Shown: positions 4,881-5,419 of the stretch, one piece after another | Position numbering within the stretch: the stretch's first letter is position 1 | Layout of the letters: every line of letters begins with the position of its first letter | Translations under genes and position numbers: made by a program | The notes under the pieces: model-generated | The model's input: the letters and a program-made list of their open reading frames with translations, nothing else | Database searches by the model: none | What the model was told of the DNA's origin: nothing | DNA from: Paracoccaceae bacterium | GTDB taxonomy: Bacteria; Pseudomonadota; Alphaproteobacteria; Rhodobacterales; Rhodobacteraceae | Reading direction: 5' to 3' | DNA length: 5,419 nucleotides | Assembly (NCBI GenBank): GCA_002746395.1 | Contig: NVXA01000001.1 | Location: 201,428 to 206,846, forward strand

Positions 4881-5419
4881 GCGTCCAATTCCCCATCGCC
4901 GAAATTCCCGATCACGCCAGCGCCGAAATTGGCCGCAAGCTGTTCGCGGGCAATTCGGATTTTCTAAAAGGCGTCGTCGCAATGGACGGCCTACCCCCCG
5001 CTGATCGTATGGAAGTGTGCTTCGCTGGCCGCTCCAACGTCGGGAAATCCACACTGATCAATGCGCTGACAGGCCGCAAAGCCTTGGCACGCGCCTCCAA
5101 CACACCGGGTCGCACGCAGGAAATAAACTATTTCACCCTGCTTGATGATCACTATCTGGTCGACCTTCCGGGCTACGGATTCGCCAACGCCCCTGTTCCC
5201 GTCGTCGCCAAATGGCAACGTCTGTTGAAAGCCTACCTGCAAGGCCGCGCTACCTTGCGCCGCGTATTCCTGTTGATCGACGCACGCCACGGCCCAAAGG
5301 ACGTGGACATGGAAATCATGGAACTGCTGGGGTCGTCCGCCGTGACATTTCAAGTTGTGTTAACCAAATGCGACAAGTTGAAAAAACCGGAACTCGATAA
5401 AATCATCGACAAAACCCGC
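4877..5419 (+). CDS. engB: Ribosome biogenesis GTP-binding protein EngB (YihA/YsxC), C-terminus missing
   Basis: EngB is an essential small GTPase in many bacteria that acts late in 50S subunit assembly. The 181 codons seen are open to the right edge; family members run to about 200-215 residues, so roughly the last 30 are outside the window. The GTPase motifs are in order: G1 GRSNVGKS (51-58), the switch I region NTPGRTQ (75-81) with Thr80 as the likely G2 residue, G3 DLPG (96-99) in the context VDLPGYGFA, and G4 TKCD (163-166), the TKxD form usual for this family. Residues 1-44 form the variable N-terminal extension, with LFAGNSDFLKGV (22-33) matching the conserved pre-domain helix. The ATG overlaps the MOSC stop (ATGA), and a GAGGT site lies 6 nt upstream. 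Its presence beside rpmH and rnpA fits a translation-related operon. The identification is secure. Confidence 0.96.
   Translation, partial: MSVQFPIAEIPDHASAEIGRKLFAGNSDFLKGVVAMDGLPPADRMEVCFAGRSNVGKSTLINALTGRKALARASNTPGRTQEINYFTLLDDHYLVDLPGYGFANAPVPVVAKWQRLLKAYLQGRATLRRVFLLIDARHGPKDVDMEIMELLGSSAVTFQVVLTKCDKLKKPELDKIIDKTR

Overview
The window is a conserved chromosomal housekeeping locus, most likely from an alphaproteobacterium of the order Rhodobacterales (roseobacter group). I base this on the gene order rpmH-rnpA-yidD-ttcA-yidC-MOSC-engB, on the alphaproteobacterial character of the YidC and TtcA sequences, and on the moderately high GC content. The placement rests on recalled family knowledge, not on a search. 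I saw no mobile element, CRISPR array, tRNA, rRNA, prophage gene or broken gene.

Layout. Bases 1-314 (minus strand) hold the first 104 codons of a TVP38/TMEM64 (VTT-domain) membrane protein that runs off the left edge. A 269-bp divergent intergenic region (315-583) carries a reasonable promoter for the rightward cluster and a short direct repeat near the leftward gene. Seven genes follow on the plus strand: rpmH (584-718), rnpA (739-1161), yidD (1158-1400), ttcA (1393-2226), yidC (2299-4125), a MOSC-domain gene (4122-4880), and the first 181 codons of engB/yihA (4877 to the right edge).

How the genes fit together. The cluster joins translation and membrane biogenesis. It encodes a ribosomal protein (bL34), the RNase P protein that helps mature tRNA 5' ends, a tRNA C32 thiolase, the YidC insertase with its helper YidD, and the GTPase EngB of large-subunit assembly. 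The MOSC protein has no established role in this set. Overlaps of 4 or 8 nt join rnpA/yidD, yidD/ttcA, yidC/MOSC and MOSC/engB, which points to one operon with translational coupling. The main break is the 72-bp gap before yidC, which has its own good ribosome binding site.

The most notable non-coding signal is a long inverted repeat, 15 pairs in a 16-position stem, at the very start of rnpA (741-756 with 791-806). Its right arm overlaps a second hairpin (802-824), so the two cannot form together. This could be a control element setting rnpA output against rpmH, but that is inference. I found no evidence for a wholly new system.
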